A DNA stretch of 64,000 bases from NCBI RefSeq assembly GCF_016919705.1, contig NZ_CP070371.1, forward strand, positions 773,501 to 837,500. Reading direction: 5' to 3'. The translations under genes were made by a program, and so were the position numbers. Positions 10,692-20,729 of this stretch are shown here, piece by piece; the first letter of the stretch is position 1, and every line of letters starts with the position of its first letter. The DNA is from Paracoccus methylovorus (lineage in GTDB: Bacteria; Pseudomonadota; Alphaproteobacteria; Rhodobacterales; Rhodobacteraceae). Under the pieces are notes generated by a model. The model was not told the DNA's origin and did not search any database. It was given only the letters and a program-made list of their open reading frames with translations.

Positions 10692-11188
10692 GGCGCCGAT
10701 TTCGCATCGCCCGACGCCGCGCGCAAGTCCCTTGCGTGTGCATCGAAACGAGGTGCGTCACATTGACTTTCGTCTGTCTTGTCAGATGCGTGCTGATGGC
10801 TTTGCAGTTTCGCCAGCGAGGATTGGCAGATGCCCAGATCCAGCCATTGGCACCCGTTGCAGATCCGACCCAGATCCCCCGGACGCAGGCGGGCGGTGGC
10901 GCGGGCCTGCGCCTCGGCCCAGGTCATGCGCTGGCCTGAACGGATGCCCAGGGCCGAGGCGTGGCGGCTGTCGAGCCGGCTGATCCGTTCGTCCGAGACG
11001 CAACCCATCCCACGGCGAGACGGGCATGGGCCGCAGATCGAATCGGCCATGACGGTAAAGATGACCGGAGTCTGCGGATCGGCCCGAAGCCGTCCCAGAA
11101 CGATGGCGTTCATGTTTTCGGTGAAATCCGGCGAGTAGCCGCGGCCCTGCCAGCCGATCGAGCAGAGCACATGATGGGGGCGCAGCAG
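10688..11188 (-). CDS. DUF1284 domain protein
   Basis: The recognisable family start is LLRPHHVLCSIGWQGRGYSP, followed by the Cys-containing SICGPCPSRRGMGC and ICNGCQWLDLGIC segments that suggest metal binding. About 166 residues from a CTG codon at 11186-11188; no ATG or GTG lies at the expected place. The upstream in-frame reading passes through the gltA terminator hairpin and into gltA, so it is unlikely to be translated. Function unknown. Coupled by ATGA to the SDR gene. Confidence 0.7.
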   Translation of the reverse strand: MLRPHHVLCSIGWQGRGYSPDFTENMNAIVLGRLRADPQTPVIFTVMADSICGPCPSRRGMGCVSDERISRLDSRHASALGIRSGQRMTWAEAQARATARLRPGDLGRICNGCQWLDLGICQSSLAKLQSHQHASDKTDESQCDAPRFDAHARDLRAASGDAKSAP

Positions 11189-11191
11189 AAC

Positions 11192-11214
11192 GGCCCCGGA
11201 GCTTTTCCGGGGCC
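11192..11214 (-). terminator. gltA terminator hairpin
   Basis: GGCCCCGGA and TCCGGGGCC form a perfect 9-bp stem with a 5-nt loop, 25 bp past the gltA stop. No long U-tract. It lies immediately upstream of the DUF1284 coding region. Confidence 0.65.
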
Positions 11215-11238
11215 GGTCCTGATCTTGATCCTGAAGGC

Positions 11239-12531
11239 TCAGCGCGCGTCCAGGGGTTTGTAGTCGCGCCGGGGCGAGCCGACGTAAAGCTGGCGCGGAC
11301 GGCCGATCTTGTTCTGCGGATCGGCGATCATTTCTTTCCACTGCGAAATCCAGCCCACGGTCCGCGACAATGCGAAGATCGGAGTGAACATCGAGGTCGG
11401 GAATCCCATCGCCTCAAGGATGATGCCCGAGTAGAAATCGACGTTCGGATAAAGCTTTTTCGAGACGAAATAATCGTCTTCCAGCGCGATCCTCTCCAAC
11501 TCTTTGGCGACTTGCAGCGTCGGGTTGTTGTGGACGCCCAGAAGGTCCAGCACCTCGTCGGCCGATTCCTTCATCACCTTGGCGCGCGGGTCGAAGTTCT
11601 TGTAGACCCGGTGGCCAAAACCCATCAGCCGGAACGGGTCGTTCTTGTCCTTGGCACGGGCGATGAATTCCGGAATCCGTTCGACCGAGCCGATTTCACG
11701 CAGCATTTCCAGGCAGGCCTGGTTGGCGCCACCATGCGCCGGACCCCATAGACAGGCGATGCCGGCGGCGATGCAGGCAAACGGGTTCGCACCCGAAGAA
11801 CCGGCCAGCCGCACGGTCGAGGTCGAGGCGTTCTGCTCGTGATCCGCATGCAGCGTAAAGATGCGGTCCATGGCCCGGGCCAGCGCGGGGTCGACGTGAT
11901 AGGGCTCTGCCGGAACCGAAAAGCACATGTGCAGGAAGTTGCTGGCGTAATCCAGTTCGTTCTTCGGATAGACGAACGGTTGGCCGATCGAGTATTTATA
12001 GGCCATGGCCGCGATGGTGGGCAGCTTGGCGATCAGCCGGACCGATGCGATCTCGCGCTGAACTGGGTCGTTGATGTCGACCGAATCGTGATAGAAGGCC
12101 GACATTGCGCCGACGACGCCCACCAGAGTCGCCATCGGATGGCTGTCGCGACGGAAGCCACGGAAGAAATAGTGCATCTGCTCATGCACCATGGTGTGGC
12201 GGGTGACGCGGGTTTCGAAATCGACCAGTTGGTCGGGATTCGGCAGTTCCCCGTAAAGCAACAGATAGCAGACTTCGAGGTAATGCGATTGCGCCGCAAG
12301 CTGCTCGATCGGATAGCCGCGATACCACAGCTCGCCCTTGTCACCGTCGATATAGGTGATCGTCGAATCGCAGGACGCGGTCGAGGTGAAGCCAGGGTCG
12401 TAGGTGAAGACGCTCGCCTCGCTGTAGAGCTTGCGGATATCGACCACGTCCGGCCCCGCCGTCGGCGACAGTATCGCCAGATCGTAATCCTTCCCCGCGA
12501 GATGCAGTCTTGCGGTTTTTTCTTCTGCCAT
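11239..12531 (-). CDS. gltA: citrate synthase
   Basis: 430 residues, a type II (hexameric, Gram-negative) citrate synthase. The active-site histidines lie in [10 protein letters not shown] and [14 protein letters not shown], and the catalytic Asp in [10 protein letters not shown]. The N-terminal beta domain with [19 protein letters not shown] is typical for the type II enzyme, which is usually NADH-regulated. First step of the TCA cycle. Preceded on the same strand by gltX at a 54-bp distance. Confidence 0.98.
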   Translation of the reverse strand: MAEEKTARLHLAGKDYDLAILSPTAGPDVVDIRKLYSEASVFTYDPGFTSTASCDSTITYIDGDKGELWYRGYPIEQLAAQSHYLEVCYLLLYGELPNPDQLVDFETRVTRHTMVHEQMHYFFRGFRRDSHPMATLVGVVGAMSAFYHDSVDINDPVQREIASVRLIAKLPTIAAMAYKYSIGQPFVYPKNELDYASNFLHMCFSVPAEPYHVDPALARAMDRIFTLHADHEQNASTSTVRLAGSSGANPFACIAAGIACLWGPAHGGANQACLEMLREIGSVERIPEFIARAKDKNDPFRLMGFGHRVYKNFDPRAKVMKESADEVLDLLGVHNNPTLQVAKELERIALEDDYFVSKKLYPNVDFYSGIILEAMGFPTSMFTPIFALSRTVGWISQWKEMIADPQNKIGRPRQLYVGSPRRDYKPLDAR

Positions 12532-12585
12532 TCCCAGTTCCTTTCACCTGTCTCCGACCTTATGGCCGAGTGATGGGGGCGGGTC

Positions 12586-13992
12586 TCAGCCCGCTTGATC
12601 CTGCAGCCGGGCCAGGGCCTCGTCGCGGCCAAGTGCCAACATCATGTCGAACACGCTGGGGGTTGAGCTGCGCCCCGCGAGGGCCGCGCGAAGCGGCGCC
12701 GCGACCTTGCCCAGCCCCAGACCGTGCGACTCGCCAACCTTCTTGGCGGCCGCCTCTAGTTCGTCGCGGTCCCAGCTAGCATCCTGTATTATGGCCGTCA
12801 ATTCATTCAGTATACCACGGGATACAGTATCCAGCGCGGTTGCCGCCTTTTCGTCGACCTGCACCGGGCGGTCGATCAGCGCGAAATGCGCCTGATCAAG
12901 CAGCGCAGGCAGTGTTTTTGCCTTGGCTTTCAGCGCCCCGAGCGCCGGGCGCAGGCGGGCGAGCTGTCGCTCGGACAGCGGTTCGGCGCCGGTGGTGACG
13001 CGAAATGCCGCAATTTGGTCCAGCAATTCAGCATCGCTCATCCGCGCGACATGCCAGCCGCTGACATGTTCCAGCTTCTTGAAGTCCAGCCGGGCAGGGG
13101 CCTTGCCGATTCCGTCCAGATCGAACCATGCCCGCGCCTGCGCATCGTCGAACAATTCGTCGTCACCATGGCTCCAACCCAGCCGCGCCAGATAGTTGCG
13201 CATTGCCGCTGCCGGATAGCCCATGGCCGCATATTCGTGCAGTCCGACCGCGCCGTGGCGTTTGGACAGTTTTTTGCCGTCAACGCCGTGGATCAGCGGA
13301 ATATGGGCAAAGACCGGGATATCCCAGCCCATGGCCTGATAGATCTGGATCTGCCGGGCAGCATTGGTCAGGTGGTCGTCGCCGCGGATGACATGGGTCA
13401 CGCCCATGTCGTGATCGTCCACCACCACTGCCAGCATATAGGTAGGCGTCCCGTCCGAGCGTAGCAGCACCATGTCGTCAAGTTGCTCGTTGCCGAAAGT
13501 CACGTCGCCCTGCACCGCGTCCCTGACCACGGTTTCGCCGCTGCGCGGCGCCTTCAGCCGGATCGCATAGGGGCCGTCGGGCAGGGTTGCGGGATCGGCG
13601 TCGCGCCAAGGCGACAGGAACAGGGTCGAACGGCCCTCAACCTTTGCCTTTTCGCGGAAAGCCTCGATCTCCTCGGCGGTCGAGAAGCACTTATAAGCGG
13701 TGCCGTTCTCCAGCATGGCCCGGGCGACCTCGGCATGCCGCTCCAGCCCCGCGAACTGGCTGACAGGCTCGCCGTCCCAATCGAGGCCCAGCCAGCGCAG
13801 GCCCTGCAAGATCGCCTCAGTTGCCTCGGGGGTTGAGCGTGCGCGGTCGGTATCCTCGATCCGCAGCAGGAATTTTCCATTCCGACCACGGGCATAAAGC
13901 CAGTTGAACAGGGCCGTCCGCGCACCCCCGATATGCAGATAGCCGGTGGGCGAGGGCGCGAAGCGGGTAACAACGGGGCGAGAATCAGTCAT
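12586..13992 (-). CDS. gltX: glutamyl-tRNA synthetase
   Basis: 468 residues. Class I signature [18 protein letters not shown] (HIGH) and [12 protein letters not shown] (KMSKS equivalent) are intact; the anticodon-binding C-terminal domain is complete. Charges tRNA-Glu. Rhodobacterales often carry two gltX copies, one of which also serves tRNA-Gln; which one this is cannot be decided here. Divergent from comEC. Confidence 0.97.
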   Translation of the reverse strand: MTDSRPVVTRFAPSPTGYLHIGGARTALFNWLYARGRNGKFLLRIEDTDRARSTPEATEAILQGLRWLGLDWDGEPVSQFAGLERHAEVARAMLENGTAYKCFSTAEEIEAFREKAKVEGRSTLFLSPWRDADPATLPDGPYAIRLKAPRSGETVVRDAVQGDVTFGNEQLDDMVLLRSDGTPTYMLAVVVDDHDMGVTHVIRGDDHLTNAARQIQIYQAMGWDIPVFAHIPLIHGVDGKKLSKRHGAVGLHEYAAMGYPAAAMRNYLARLGWSHGDDELFDDAQARAWFDLDGIGKAPARLDFKKLEHVSGWHVARMSDAELLDQIAAFRVTTGAEPLSERQLARLRPALGALKAKAKTLPALLDQAHFALIDRPVQVDEKAATALDTVSRGILNELTAIIQDASWDRDELEAAAKKVGESHGLGLGKVAAPLRAALAGRSSTPSVFDMMLALGRDEALARLQDQAG

Positions 13993-14108
13993 CAGCTGTC
14001 CGGTCAGTTTCAGAGAACAGGGCTATTGGCCGTTAATCCTTTTGAAAGGGTCGACGTGCCAATCTTGGCGCCACAGATAAGCAAGTGCCACGACAAGGAC
14101 AAGTTTTG

Positions 14109-16283
14109 GTGACGGAATCGGTAAACGTTTTACGAACGCGTCTGCCAGCCCCGGCCGGCGGAACCCAGCGTGCGTCAATCGGACAGCGACCATCCATCAA
14201 TATTCGCGCGGGGCTGCTGCCCTGGGTGCCATTCTGGCTTTCGTTGGGCATAGGGGGCTGGTTTCTGCTGCCCAATGAACCCGGTTCCGGTTTCTACGCG
14301 TCGCTGAGTCTCATCGGCGGTTTTTGTGTGCTGCTGCCGGTCTGGACGGCAAGACTGGCCGAAGACGGCCGGTTCGACTGGATTTGGGCGGATCGGCTGC
14401 GGCTTGCTGCGTTTGCACTGCTTCTGACCGCTCTGGGGGCAGGGCTTGCAGGGGGGCGGGCGCATATGGTTGCCGCTCCGGTGCTGGGTTTCCGCTATTA
14501 CGGCCCGATCGAAGGGCGGGTTATCGGAATAGACCGATCTTCGCGCGACCGGATGCGCCTGCTGCTCGATCAGGTAGGTCTGCATGGCGTGGCGCCCAGC
14601 CGTACGCCAGAGCGGGTGCGGATCTCGCTTCTGACTCCCCAAGATCTGCCGGTGCCGGGACAGCGCGTGATGCTGACTGCGCATCTCGGCCCGCCTTCAG
14701 GCCCGTCCGAGCCCGGCGGTTTCGACTTTCGCCGCATGGCCTGGTTTGGGCGTCTTGGGGCGGTGGGCTATGCACGCACTCCGGTCATGACGGTGGAGCA
14801 ACCCGCTGACCGTAGTACGCTGGTCCTGCATCGTATCCGCATGTCGCTGTCCGAGGCCATGCGTGAACGGATCGGCGGACAATCAGGGGCGGTTTCGGCA
14901 GCTCTGATGACCGGTGATCGTTCGGGCATCGCCGAGCATACCAATCAGATCATGCGCGATTCGAATCTTTATCACATCGTATCGATCTCGGGCCTGCACA
15001 TGAGCATGCTTGCCGGCTTCATCTATGCGGCACTCAGGCTATGCGGCGTGGTAATGCAGGGACTTGGCGGTATCCGGGCTGGACCCACGCACAAGTTTGC
15101 AGCGGCGGGTGCGCTTTGCGCCTCGGCGATGTACCTTTGGCTTTCGGGGGGCGGGGTCGCGACCGAGCGTTCATTCATCATGGTGGCGATAATGCTGTTA
15201 GCCATCATGGTTGACCGCCGCGCCGTGTCGCTGCGTACCGTTGCCGTCGCGGCCAGCATCGTGCTGGTACTTGGGCCCGAGGCGCTGACCGAACCCGGCT
15301 TTCAGATGAGTTTTGCCGCTACGGTCGCATTGATTCTGATGCATGAGCCATGGTTGAAACTATCCGGGCATTTGCCATCATGGAGCAGGCCGGTGCTGAT
15401 GCTCTTTGCCTCGTCCTTCGTGGCAGGCATGGTGACCGCGCCCATCGCCGCCGCCCATTTTGGGCGGATGACGCAATATGGCCTGTTGGCCAATATGCTG
15501 GTCGTGCCTGTCGTCGGCACACTCGTGATGCCCGGCGGCGTCTTTGCGGCCCTGCTGGCGCCAATTGGCCTTGCGCAGCCGGCGCTGTGGGTGATGGGGC
15601 TCGGTACAGACTGGATGCTGGCCGTCGCGAAATGGATATCTGATCTGGATAGTGCGGTTACGTTGTTCCCGACCGCGCCGCGCGCCGTACTGCCACTGAT
15701 GGCCATCGGCGCCATGTTGGTGCTGCTGGGGGCGCCTTCCGGCGCCGGAAACCGAACCGCGTCACTGATTTTTCGCCGTGGTCTGGGTGCGGCGCTACTG
15801 GCGGCGGCAGCACTGCTCTGGCTGAATACCAAGCGACCCGACATCCTCATTTCGGCCCAAGGTGATGCCGTTGCCGTGCTGACACCGGCAGGCAGGGCGC
15901 CATCAAAGCCAAGAGGCGGTAATTTCGCAGTCGAGAACTGGCTTAAGAGTGACGGCGACATCGCCGATCAGGCAATCGCGGCTGAACGCGTTTTATGGCA
16001 GGGCGCAGCAGCCAACCGCAGGGCGGAACTTAATCATGCCGGGATTCGATATCGTATCGGCCATCTGACGGGTAAGGCTGTAGAACAGGAGGCAGATACC
16101 TATTGTAACGACGGCGACATTCTCGTCGCGAACCGTTTACTAAATACCAGCGCGGAAAATAAATGCTTGATCCTGGATAAGGAATATCTTGAGAAACACG
16201 GGGCGGTCGCCATATTCCTGACGGAATATGGCCTGAAGACCGTTTCTGTAGATACCCCAGATTCAGGCAGGTTTTGGCGTTAA
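14109..16283 (+). CDS. comEC: ComEC/Rec2 family membrane protein
   Basis: 724 residues from a GTG preceded by AAGGA at 14095-14099 (nine bases away); a GTG 24 bp earlier is possible but has no ribosome site. An N-terminal membrane-anchored DUF4131 region (about residues 30-190) is followed by the Competence domain with SISGLHMSMLAGF and many transmembrane helices. The metallo-beta-lactamase domain of full-length ComEC is missing; the C-terminal 150 residues are only a short soluble tail, as in other alphaproteobacterial members. Full-length family proteins form the channel for DNA entry during transformation. Confidence 0.9.
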   Translation: MTESVNVLRTRLPAPAGGTQRASIGQRPSINIRAGLLPWVPFWLSLGIGGWFLLPNEPGSGFYASLSLIGGFCVLLPVWTARLAEDGRFDWIWADRLRLAAFALLLTALGAGLAGGRAHMVAAPVLGFRYYGPIEGRVIGIDRSSRDRMRLLLDQVGLHGVAPSRTPERVRISLLTPQDLPVPGQRVMLTAHLGPPSGPSEPGGFDFRRMAWFGRLGAVGYARTPVMTVEQPADRSTLVLHRIRMSLSEAMRERIGGQSGAVSAALMTGDRSGIAEHTNQIMRDSNLYHIVSISGLHMSMLAGFIYAALRLCGVVMQGLGGIRAGPTHKFAAAGALCASAMYLWLSGGGVATERSFIMVAIMLLAIMVDRRAVSLRTVAVAASIVLVLGPEALTEPGFQMSFAATVALILMHEPWLKLSGHLPSWSRPVLMLFASSFVAGMVTAPIAAAHFGRMTQYGLLANMLVVPVVGTLVMPGGVFAALLAPIGLAQPALWVMGLGTDWMLAVAKWISDLDSAVTLFPTAPRAVLPLMAIGAMLVLLGAPSGAGNRTASLIFRRGLGAALLAAAALLWLNTKRPDILISAQGDAVAVLTPAGRAPSKPRGGNFAVENWLKSDGDIADQAIAAERVLWQGAAANRRAELNHAGIRYRIGHLTGKAVEQEADTYCNDGDILVANRLLNTSAENKCLILDKEYLEKHGAVAIFLTEYGLKTVSVDTPDSGRFWR

Positions 16284-16314
16284 GCAAGCGCAACAAAAAT
16301 TTGAGTATGAACAA

Positions 16315-16884
16315 ATGCATGGGCTTGTTAATCGTTGTATAGAATCATTCTTGCGCAGCGGGTATGGGGATGTAATATGGAAAAATATTGCATCAGAGGC
16401 AGGTGTTCATTCTGACGGGTTTCTCACTTGGGGCGACTGTCCCGATAGCATCAGCCGTTCCATTGTAAATGCGTCAGCTAGGCAGCTCGATAAATCGGTA
16501 GATGAGTTGTTGGAAGATATTGGTGCATGGATAAGCCGCCAAGAACAGATTCGCAGGTTGCTACGGTTCAGTGGCGCAAATTTTGAAGAATTCGTGGAAT
16601 CTTTACGTGAATTGTCTGGTCGCATCAAGTTGATCATACCAGATCTCGATCTACCTGGCTTCGTAATCCTGTCTGATAATCCCGGGAGCTACCGAATTGT
16701 TGCCGATACACATTTCCTCGGATTGATGCGGGTCTTGGCCGGTATGATTAGGGCTATGGCGGATGATTACGGCTCTCTTGCCCTCATTTCTGTCATGCGG
16801 AATTGTATTGATATAAATATAGTTGTTCCGGATCACTCCCAAAAGCGCGGATTCGACCTTTCCTCAATGCAACCGCAGATATGA
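16315..16884 (+). CDS. H-NOX (heme-NO/oxygen-binding) domain protein lacking the proximal histidine
   Basis: 189 residues. The N-terminus MHGLVNRCIESFLRSGYGD is the H-NOX family start, and RIKLIIPDLDLPGF matches the conserved ..YPxxRxPSF stretch after the proximal helix. Aligning that stretch by eye on soluble guanylate cyclase beta places Ser101 where the heme-ligating His should be, and the later YxSxR heme-propionate motif is also not conserved (ADTHF). The protein may therefore bind heme differently or not at all. The stop overlaps the start of the HNOBA-GGDEF gene (ATGA), so it partners that cyclase. AT content is higher than in the neighbouring housekeeping genes. Confidence 0.8.
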   Translation: MHGLVNRCIESFLRSGYGDVIWKNIASEAGVHSDGFLTWGDCPDSISRSIVNASARQLDKSVDELLEDIGAWISRQEQIRRLLRFSGANFEEFVESLRELSGRIKLIIPDLDLPGFVILSDNPGSYRIVADTHFLGLMRVLAGMIRAMADDYGSLALISVMRNCIDINIVVPDHSQKRGFDLSSMQPQI

Positions 16885-17051
16885 AAAATACCAAGATTGA
16901 TATCCTCAAGCTGGGGAATCTGATGCCAATGCACCTTGCGGTAAATCGTGCTGGTTTAATGATTTCCCGAGGGAGAACGCTTATCAAAGTTCTGGGAGAT
17001 GCTTCCCATCTTGATGAGGTTTTAATTCCCACTGATAATATTGGTTGCCTA

Positions 17052-17902
17052 GGTCGTGTTGACAAAAGGGATTCCCCTTGGGCTTGGGGCATGATTCAAG
17101 CTGGCATCTGCGATGGAGACCAGCTTGGCACGAGACCTTATGTCGGACGAGGAGTGGGCGTTCTTTGAGCGCTTCATCTTCGCCGTCCGCGCCCCGAACG
17201 GGCGCAAGCCCACCAACCACCGCCTCGTTCTTGATGGCATATTCTGGATCGCACGCACCGGTGCGCCATGGCGGGACCTACCTGCCGAGTTCGGCAAATG
17301 GTCAAGCGTCTATCGGCAGTTCCGGCGCTGGACGCTGGCAGGCCTGTGGGAGGAAATCATGGATGCCCTGAACCAGAGCGGAGCCGTGCCAAGCGCCCTG
17401 CAAATGATCGACAGCACCGTGATCCGTGCCCACCATCAGGCAGCGGGCGCTAAAGGGGGACTCCGCGACAAGGTTTCGGCCGTTCTCGAGGTGGCTTTAC
17501 GACCAAGATCCACCTTCTGGTCAACGCGCACGGGCTACCTATGAGAACAGAGATCACGCCGGGCCAGACGTCGGACTATCTCGGCTTCGATCTGGTGATG
17601 GTGGATAATCTGCCCCGCCCGAGCGTGCTGCTCGCAGATCGCGGCTACGATGCAGACAAGATCAGAGACGGCATGGAGGCGCGCAACGTCCTGCCCGTGA
17701 TACCGATGCGCAAGTCCCGCAAAAAACGGATTGGTGTCGATCGTTCGCTGTATCGCCTGCGCAATCTGGTCGAACGCTGCTTCAACAAGCTCAAGAACGC
17801 CAGGCGTGTCGCGACCCGCTACGACAAGACGGCGGAAAGCTTTCTCGGCTTCATTGACATCACGTCGATCCGCCTCTGGCTCCGTCATTTGTCAACATGA
17901 CC
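17052..17902 (+). mobile_element. IS5-family insertion sequence (IS427-like), 851 bp, TA duplication
   Basis: Terminal inverted repeats read GGTCGTGTTGACAAA (left) and GGTCATGTTGACAAA (right, reverse complement), 14 of 15 matching. The dinucleotide TA at 17050-17051 is repeated at 17903-17904, the target duplication usual for the IS427 group. It carries a complete frameshifted transposase. Precise in-frame restoration of the host gene confirms the ends. Confidence 0.93.
17113..17900 (+). CDS. IS5-family transposase made from two reading frames
   Basis: The first frame (17113-17544) encodes the N-terminal DUF4096-like domain (MSDEEWAFFERF, GAPWRDLPAEFGKWSSVYRQF) and the first catalytic Asp (MIDSTVIRAHH). 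The second frame (open to 17900) encodes GFTTKIHLLVNAHGLPMRTE, the second Asp in LLADRGYDAD and the catalytic Glu in RNLVERCFNKLKN. A tract AAAGGGGG at 17452-17459 is the likely programmed -1 slippage site, placed before the frames must switch near 17475. All three DDE residues are present, so the element may be active. Confidence 0.9.
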
Positions 17903-18711
17903 TAATATCCTTCGATAGCTTGTTCTCCCATCTCCGTAATGGCAAGGGAATATTTCTCAAGATACGATATCATCCAGATATTTCTTTGCGCGGGAATGGT
18001 GTGCATATTTCATCTGAAGTGATTATGCTTAACTTGGGGTTCGGGATAAATCTTCCGCTGGCTGTACAAAAATTCCACCTGAAAGATTCGGATTTCTCTC
18101 CATCTGACCTGACTATGGAGTTCCTGTTTCTGCATGAGGCAAACCGTGCCGCATTGCTGGAATTATCCAGATCCAATATGCGCTTGGAGAAGGCGCGAAA
18201 AAATGCACATATTTTATCCATTACGGACCCCCTGACCGGGCTGCTGAATCGGCGTGGGTTCGACATCGAATTTTCCAAGGCATTTGAGTATAGACAAAAA
18301 ATTCCTTTTGCCATTCTCCATCTGGATCTTGATTGCTTCAAGGAGGTGAACGATAAATTTGGCCATGCTGCAGGTGACCGGGTTCTGATTGATGTTGCAT
18401 CTATATTGACTGGCGAAGTGCATTTTTCTGATAAAGCCTGTCGGGTGGGTGGGGACGAGTTCATGATATTGATATTTTCCCAAGACCCAAAGGCAGTTTC
18501 TTTGGACATAGGGAGAAGAATTCTAAATAAGATTGAAACTATGAAAGAGCACTTATGGTTGAGCCACATTTCAGCCAGTGTGGGTATCGCAACTTCAGAT
18601 AGTAAATCTACTCCACAACCTCATGAAATACTCGAGATGTCAGATGCCGCTCTATATCGTGCAAAGGTATCAGGCAGAGGAAAGATAGTATTATGGCGTG
18701 ATGGATTTTGA

Positions 18712-19065
18712 TGACGAATTTCCTGTCTAGATGGACAGCACGGGCAGAGGCACCACATCAGGAGGATTCACGAGGTCCGAGGGTGGCTAGCCGCAACCGC
18801 CGAGCTGTGGAGTGCACCTTAAGTTGAGTTGGCGATAGTCCGTGCTTGTCTGGTCCCTTATCCTGTCAACTGACGAACGGGTTGGCGCTGTGCACTCAGA
18901 TTTTACCTGCGATCGTACCCTGTTATCCTCATCCGCAAGGGCAACCGGTGCTGATATGGCTTACACATTCGATGGTGCCGCGCCTGCCTGTGTTCAACCA
19001 TAAGGTTTTCCCCGCGTGGATTGCTGGTTACTGTGCCCACTGAACGAGTCAGGAGTTGCGAACGT
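18712..19065 (+). other. intergenic stretch with no gene recognised
   Basis: 354 bp between the broken GGDEF gene and the next gene. No convincing reading frame. A Shine-Dalgarno-like AGGAG at 19051-19055 serves the downstream gene. A run around 18812-18840 (GTGCACCTTAAGTTGAGTT) looks like possible IS debris but no partner repeat was found. Confidence 0.4.
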
Positions 19066-19941
19066 ATGCAGGTTGTCTTTCATTGCGGAGTTCACGGCAC
19101 GGATATCTATCGTATGGTCAAGGCCCTGTTGCAGAACCGGGACTGGTTGTTGCGCAACGGTGTCGAGCCTGTGACTCCGAACCGGCATCGCGACGTCTTC
19201 AACGAAGCGTTGAGTGCGCTGAGGGGCGGCCCCGCTACGCCCGAGATGCAGCAGGTGATGCTGGATGTCATCCTGGACTCGGACGATCCGCAGCGTGTCA
19301 TTTGTAGCACTCCGACCTTTCTTGGTAAGGCGACGCGCGCGATCTCTCCTCAAGGGTTGTACGTCACGGCCGGCGAGAAAATGGCGGCTCTGGCCAACCT
19401 GTTTCCCGACGCCGAAGTTGAATTCTTCATGGCTATCAAGAATCCGGCGACGCTGATCTCTTTCGTTCTGTCGCAAGAGGGCAGCGGCAGCTATGCCGAG
19501 TTGATGGGTGGGGTCGATCCAGAGGCGTTGCGATGGGCCCCGGCAATTCGGCGTATCCTGCCCGCTCTACAAGGGCGACGCCTGGTGATTTGGTGCCACG
19601 AGGACACCTCGCTGATCTGGCCCGAGGTTGTGCGCAGTATTTCGACCATGCCCCCGGATGTGCCCCTGAAAGCGGGGTTACAGGTTCTGGGCGACATCCT
19701 GCATCCCGACGGCATGTCCATGATCCGCGACGCGATGGCACAAGAGGAACGGCTGACCATCGCAAGCCGTCGCCGCATCTTTTCCGCCGCGCTGGAGAAA
19801 TACGGCCGATCCGATCAGATCGAGATAGAGTTGAACCTGCCCGGATGGACACAGCAGCTGGTGGACCGAATCACTGCTACCTATGATGCCGACATTGCCG
19901 AAATTGCTGCCTTGCCGGGAGTTGAGTTTCTGACGCCCTGA
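19066..19941 (+). CDS. conserved-looking protein of unknown function
   Basis: 291 residues from MQVVFHCGVHGTDIYRMVKA; the ATG at 19066 is preceded by AGGAG at 19051-19055, which decides the start over an upstream TTG. The opening beta strand plus HCGVHGTD, and later EEFFMAIKNPATLISFVLSQ-like text, recall sulfotransferase-type proteins of Rhodobacterales that start with a P-loop-like phosphosulfate-binding motif, but no clear PAPS motif is visible. The C-terminal portion has IELNLPGWTQQLVDRITATY. Soluble, no signal peptide. Flanked by non-coding accessory DNA. Confidence 0.65.
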   Translation: MQVVFHCGVHGTDIYRMVKALLQNRDWLLRNGVEPVTPNRHRDVFNEALSALRGGPATPEMQQVMLDVILDSDDPQRVICSTPTFLGKATRAISPQGLYVTAGEKMAALANLFPDAEVEFFMAIKNPATLISFVLSQEGSGSYAELMGGVDPEALRWAPAIRRILPALQGRRLVIWCHEDTSLIWPEVVRSISTMPPDVPLKAGLQVLGDILHPDGMSMIRDAMAQEERLTIASRRRIFSAALEKYGRSDQIEIELNLPGWTQQLVDRITATYDADIAEIAALPGVEFLTP

Positions 19942-20729
19942 GCCCTTCTTGTAGCGGCCCAGGTGATGTGGCTCTGTAGAAACCCCCATAGTTCAGATGG
20001 CGGATTCCGCAGGCTGCGGGATCGATATCACAGTTTTGGCGGTCCGGTCGTATACCCTGTAAGGGTAATGCGAACAGGTGTAAGTCGCGTAAGCGTCGGG
20101 TCCGAACGCTACAGCTTGATCACGAGACGGCCTCCTGCGTTTTCGATGGCAAGGTCGCGGGTTACGATGATTCTCACCGAGGCGTGCTGCCGGATCATCA
20201 GCGTCAACGCTGTCCGTCGTCCGATGATTTGGAACAGGCTGCCTGATTTTGGTCAGGAGAGTTCTAACGCACCGAGTTTGGTTTATGCCGGCTGATTTTG
20301 ATGCTTCAAGCGGCGGAAGTTGCATCACCTGCGGAGGGGAGCAGCCTCCAGGCGGTTTCGGACGGCGGGACTATGAAATGGTCGACTAAAGTGAATCAGC
20401 GTCCGGCATGTTTCCGCATGGCCTTCATCGCGGGTGCTGGTGCCAAGCATTCGGAAAGCCTGTCCAATGTCTGCGGCCAGACGCTGGCAGTCGAAGGTGG
20501 TTTTGACGGGACGGGCATCGACCTGTCCGTACCGCGTCGCTAAAATACACCAGCTTAAGCTGCATGAAACGACGTTACGGCCCACTATATTGCCAAGGCG
20601 GGTGGTTTCTCGCATCATATGTGACCGACACAATGGATAGCTTCCCAGAGACGACGCCTCGCGCCCTGCCGCGCCGCGCCTGACAGGCATGCCATCTGAA
20701 ATATTCAGCATGAGCGGGGCCTTCGGACG
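19942..20729. other. accessory intergenic region with gene debris
   Basis: 788 bp without an intact gene. Short open stretches exist on both strands but none has a ribosome site plus coherent protein character. The segment near 20463-20543 keeps the C-terminus of an SDR enzyme (listed separately). The rest is unassigned, probably the remains of past insertions. Confidence 0.5.
20463..20543 (+). pseudogene. remnant of an SDR-family oxidoreductase C-terminus
   Basis: The reading frame ends CGQTLAVEGGFDGTGIDLSV and then a stop, which resembles the C-terminal GQTLAVDGGF-type tail of many short-chain dehydrogenases. Nothing upstream in the same frame resembles the rest of such an enzyme, so this is a 3' fragment only. 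Confidence 0.4.

Larger units (their letters stand above)
16881..18711 (+). pseudogene. HNOBA-GGDEF diguanylate cyclase gene disrupted by an IS element
   Basis: The 5' part (16881-17051, 57 codons) encodes the start of an H-NOX-associated PAS-like domain (LGNLMPMHLAVNRAGLMI). The 3' part (17905-18711) holds the rest of that domain, a coiled segment (LSRSNMRLEKARKNAHIL) and a GGDEF domain with DPLTGLLNRRGF and RVGGDEF. Removing the IS and one TA copy rejoins GGT TGC CTA to ATA TCC TTC in frame, giving 325 residues. The allosteric I-site is HFSD instead of RxxD. The intact protein would make c-di-GMP under H-NOX control; as it stands the gene is broken, and the 3' part could only be expressed from a promoter in the IS. 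Confidence 0.9.

Noticed and set aside
16881..17168. 95-codon frame as an independent small gene
   Set aside because: After position 17051 it reads into the IS element; the true gene is the interrupted HNOBA-GGDEF gene.
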